31,612 bases of DNA. Source: Methanobacteriota archaeon (lineage in GTDB: Archaea; Halobacteriota; Methanomicrobia; Methanomicrobiales; Methanoculleaceae). Location: assembly GCA_023393455.1 (NCBI GenBank), contig JAEWLJ010000009.1:1-31612 (forward strand), given 5' to 3'. Of this stretch, positions 30,342 through 31,612 are shown in pieces. Every line of letters begins with the position of its first letter. The first letter of the stretch is position 1. The notes below the pieces were generated by a model. The model did no database searches, had not been told where the DNA came from, and saw only the letters and a program-made list of their open reading frames with translations. Both the position numbers and the translations under genes were made by a program.

Positions 30342-31193
30342 ATGTCAGTAAAAATTGAAGTCGGAGCAGGCGGCGTCCCGCACAACCGGATCCTGATCTA
30401 CGGTCTGGTCGGATCGCTCGTCTTGATCTACCTGACATACCTGAACACGTACTTCCAGACCCAGTACTTCGCGTTCTTCGGCGGGCTTGCCGCCGTCGCC
30501 GCACTCGTCTGGGGTACCGACACCATCAAGCACCTCTGCAGTTACGGTCTCGGTACCGGTGTCCCGTCGGCAGGTATGATCGCCCTCGGATCCGGTGTCG
30601 TCGCCGCGCTCTTCGGAGCCACGACCGGCATCTTCGCGCCCATCGTGACGATCATCATCGCCGCGATCATCGGTGCGGTAGCCGGGGTAATGGCGAACAA
30701 CGTTGTCCGGATGGACATCCCCGTCATGGTCGTCTCGCTCATCGAGCTCGCCATCGTCGGCGCGATGACCGTTCTCGGCCTCGCGGCCATGGCCTGCGGA
30801 ACGTTCGAGTTCCTCGGCATGATCACCGGGACGGTATCCTTCCTCGGATTCACCGTGCAGACCTACGAGTTCTCGCTCATCGGCGGCAGCATCATCGCCG
30901 TGATCTTCATGCTCGGCGCCATCGCCATCCAGCACTCCTTCAATGCCTGTCTCGGGCCGGGGGAGCAGCAGGACCGGACGCTCATGCTCGCCGCAGAGTG
31001 CGGGTTCCTCTCCATGATCCCCGTCGCGATCATCTCGTTCGCGTTCATCGGACTCCTTCCGGCTCTCGTTGCACTGCTGGTCTCGATCGTTGGGTGGCTC
31101 TACACCTACACGAAGTACATCGAGCTCTCGAAGCGTGACGCCTATGCATGGCTCGACGCAAAGCCGATCCTGGAGCCTAAGGGAGGTGCCTAA
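30342..31193 (+). CDS. mtrC: Methyl-H4MPT:coenzyme M methyltransferase subunit C
   Basis: A 283-residue membrane subunit of the Mtr core with several hydrophobic helices (for example IYGLVGSLVLIYLTYL, GVVAALFGATTGIFAP, VMVVSLIELAIVGAM and GFLSMIPVAIISFAFIGLL). Conserved landmarks are GTDTIKHLCSYGLGTGVPSA, FNACLGPGEQQDRTL and the C-terminal KRDAYAWLDAKPI. The start codon directly follows the mtrD stop, and mtrB follows without a gap, so the four genes are very tightly packed. Confidence 0.94.
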   Translation: MSVKIEVGAGGVPHNRILIYGLVGSLVLIYLTYLNTYFQTQYFAFFGGLAAVAALVWGTDTIKHLCSYGLGTGVPSAGMIALGSGVVAALFGATTGIFAPIVTIIIAAIIGAVAGVMANNVVRMDIPVMVVSLIELAIVGAMTVLGLAAMACGTFEFLGMITGTVSFLGFTVQTYEFSLIGGSIIAVIFMLGAIAIQHSFNACLGPGEQQDRTLMLAAECGFLSMIPVAIISFAFIGLLPALVALLVSIVGWLYTYTKYIELSKRDAYAWLDAKPILEPKGGA

Positions 31194-31478
31194 ATGGCGT
31201 ACATTCAGGTACTGCCCGAGTTCGGCCTGGTTGTCGACCCGATGGTCGGCGTCCTGACCACTGCCGGTGTCTCGTACACCCCCGTGATCGAACAGGTAAC
31301 GGAACTTGAGAAGATCACCGACGACCTGGTCGGAATGCTCTCCGGGGAGGGTAACTTCCTGGCATCGTTCCCGAACAGAGAAGGTGTTCTCAACACCGCC
31401 GGAGGCGTGACCGCATTCTGGTATGGCATGGCAATTGGCCTCCTGATTGCCGGTGTCGTCGTATTAGGACTGCTGTGA
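31194..31478 (+). CDS. mtrB: Methyl-H4MPT:coenzyme M methyltransferase subunit B
   Basis: A 94-residue subunit with a single C-terminal membrane anchor (WYGMAIGLLIAGVVVLGLL) after a short cytoplasmic part starting MAYIQVLPEFGLVVDPMVGV. MtrB is a small subunit whose helix binds the Mtr core beside MtrA. Length and motif fit the family. Its TGA stop forms part of the GAGGTGA ribosome site of mtrA. Confidence 0.92.
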   Translation: MAYIQVLPEFGLVVDPMVGVLTTAGVSYTPVIEQVTELEKITDDLVGMLSGEGNFLASFPNREGVLNTAGGVTAFWYGMAIGLLIAGVVVLGLL

Positions 31479-31488
31479 GGTGAAGAAC

Positions 31489-31612
31489 ATGGTTGAGAAG
31501 AAATCACCGGCCAGCGGATGGCCGATTGTTCAAGGCGACTTCCACACGGGAGATGCACAGAGTTGCGTCGCTGTCGTCACCATGGGATCCCACCTCGACG
31601 AGCAGGGCATCT
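31489..31612 (+). CDS. mtrA: Methyl-H4MPT:coenzyme M methyltransferase subunit A (partial, 5' end)
   Basis: Only the first 41 codons are in the window. They read MVEKKSPASGWPIVQGDFHT and continue with GDAQSCVAVVTMGSHL, the standard MtrA start. MtrA carries the cobamide that takes the methyl group; its cobalt-ligand His and C-terminal anchor lie past the edge. A GAGGTGA site six bases before ATG 31489 sets the start. The order mtrEDCBA is the usual one, so mtrF, G and H are expected next. Confidence 0.93.
   Translation, partial: MVEKKSPASGWPIVQGDFHTGDAQSCVAVVTMGSHLDEQGI

Overview
The window is about 31.6 kb of GC-rich archaeal DNA from a hydrogenotrophic methanogen. It carries the core enzymes of CO2-reducing methanogenesis: formylmethanofuran dehydrogenase, formyltransferase, heterodisulfide reductase, methyl-coenzyme M reductase and the Mtr methyltransferase. 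The McrA sequence and the hdrCBA-mvhD genes placed between fwd genes, without an mvhAG hydrogenase nearby, point to Methanomicrobiales. From memory of McrA sequences a Methanoculleus-like member is the best guess.

Region 1 (1-1495, minus strand) is the N-terminal part of a secreted surface protein with seven TolB-like beta-propeller repeats and two PKD domains. It runs off the left edge.

Region 2 (1807-11263, minus strand) looks like one ten-gene operon. In transcription order it has two related DDTD-motif (TiaS-like / methanogenesis-marker-11-type) proteins, a radical SAM protein with an extra C-terminal cysteine cluster, a two-domain TPP enzyme resembling indolepyruvate oxidoreductase alpha subunit but lacking its ferredoxin domain, and aksA, aksD and aksE. 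These are followed by a cysteine-rich unknown protein, aksF and an endonuclease IV gene. The aks genes make the 2-oxoacid chain of coenzyme B. The small homoaconitase subunit carries the YLRT loop of homoaconitase rather than isopropylmalate isomerase. The uncharacterised partners are candidates for the unassigned later steps (decarboxylation, sulfur insertion). A 32-bp dyad covers the promoter.

Region 3 (11264-13416) holds ftr (minus strand) between two non-coding stretches. One contains a large imperfect inverted repeat around GC-rich hairpins. The other holds the promoter region of the main methanogenesis genes.

Region 4 (13417-31612, plus strand) is an 18-kb run of methanogenesis genes: fwdG-fwdF-hdrC-hdrB-hdrA-mvhD-fwdD-fwdB-fwdA-fwdC, then mcrBDCGA, then mtrEDCB and the start of mtrA. 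Three apparent transcription units are separated by T-tract terminators and AT-rich leaders. The layout couples the first step (CO2 to formylmethanofuran) with the last-step heterodisulfide reductase, as in flavin-based bifurcating Hdr-Fwd complexes, and puts Mcr and Mtr directly downstream. Coenzyme B made by region 2 is the electron-donor substrate of Mcr and its disulfide is the substrate of Hdr, so the two large operons are linked in function.
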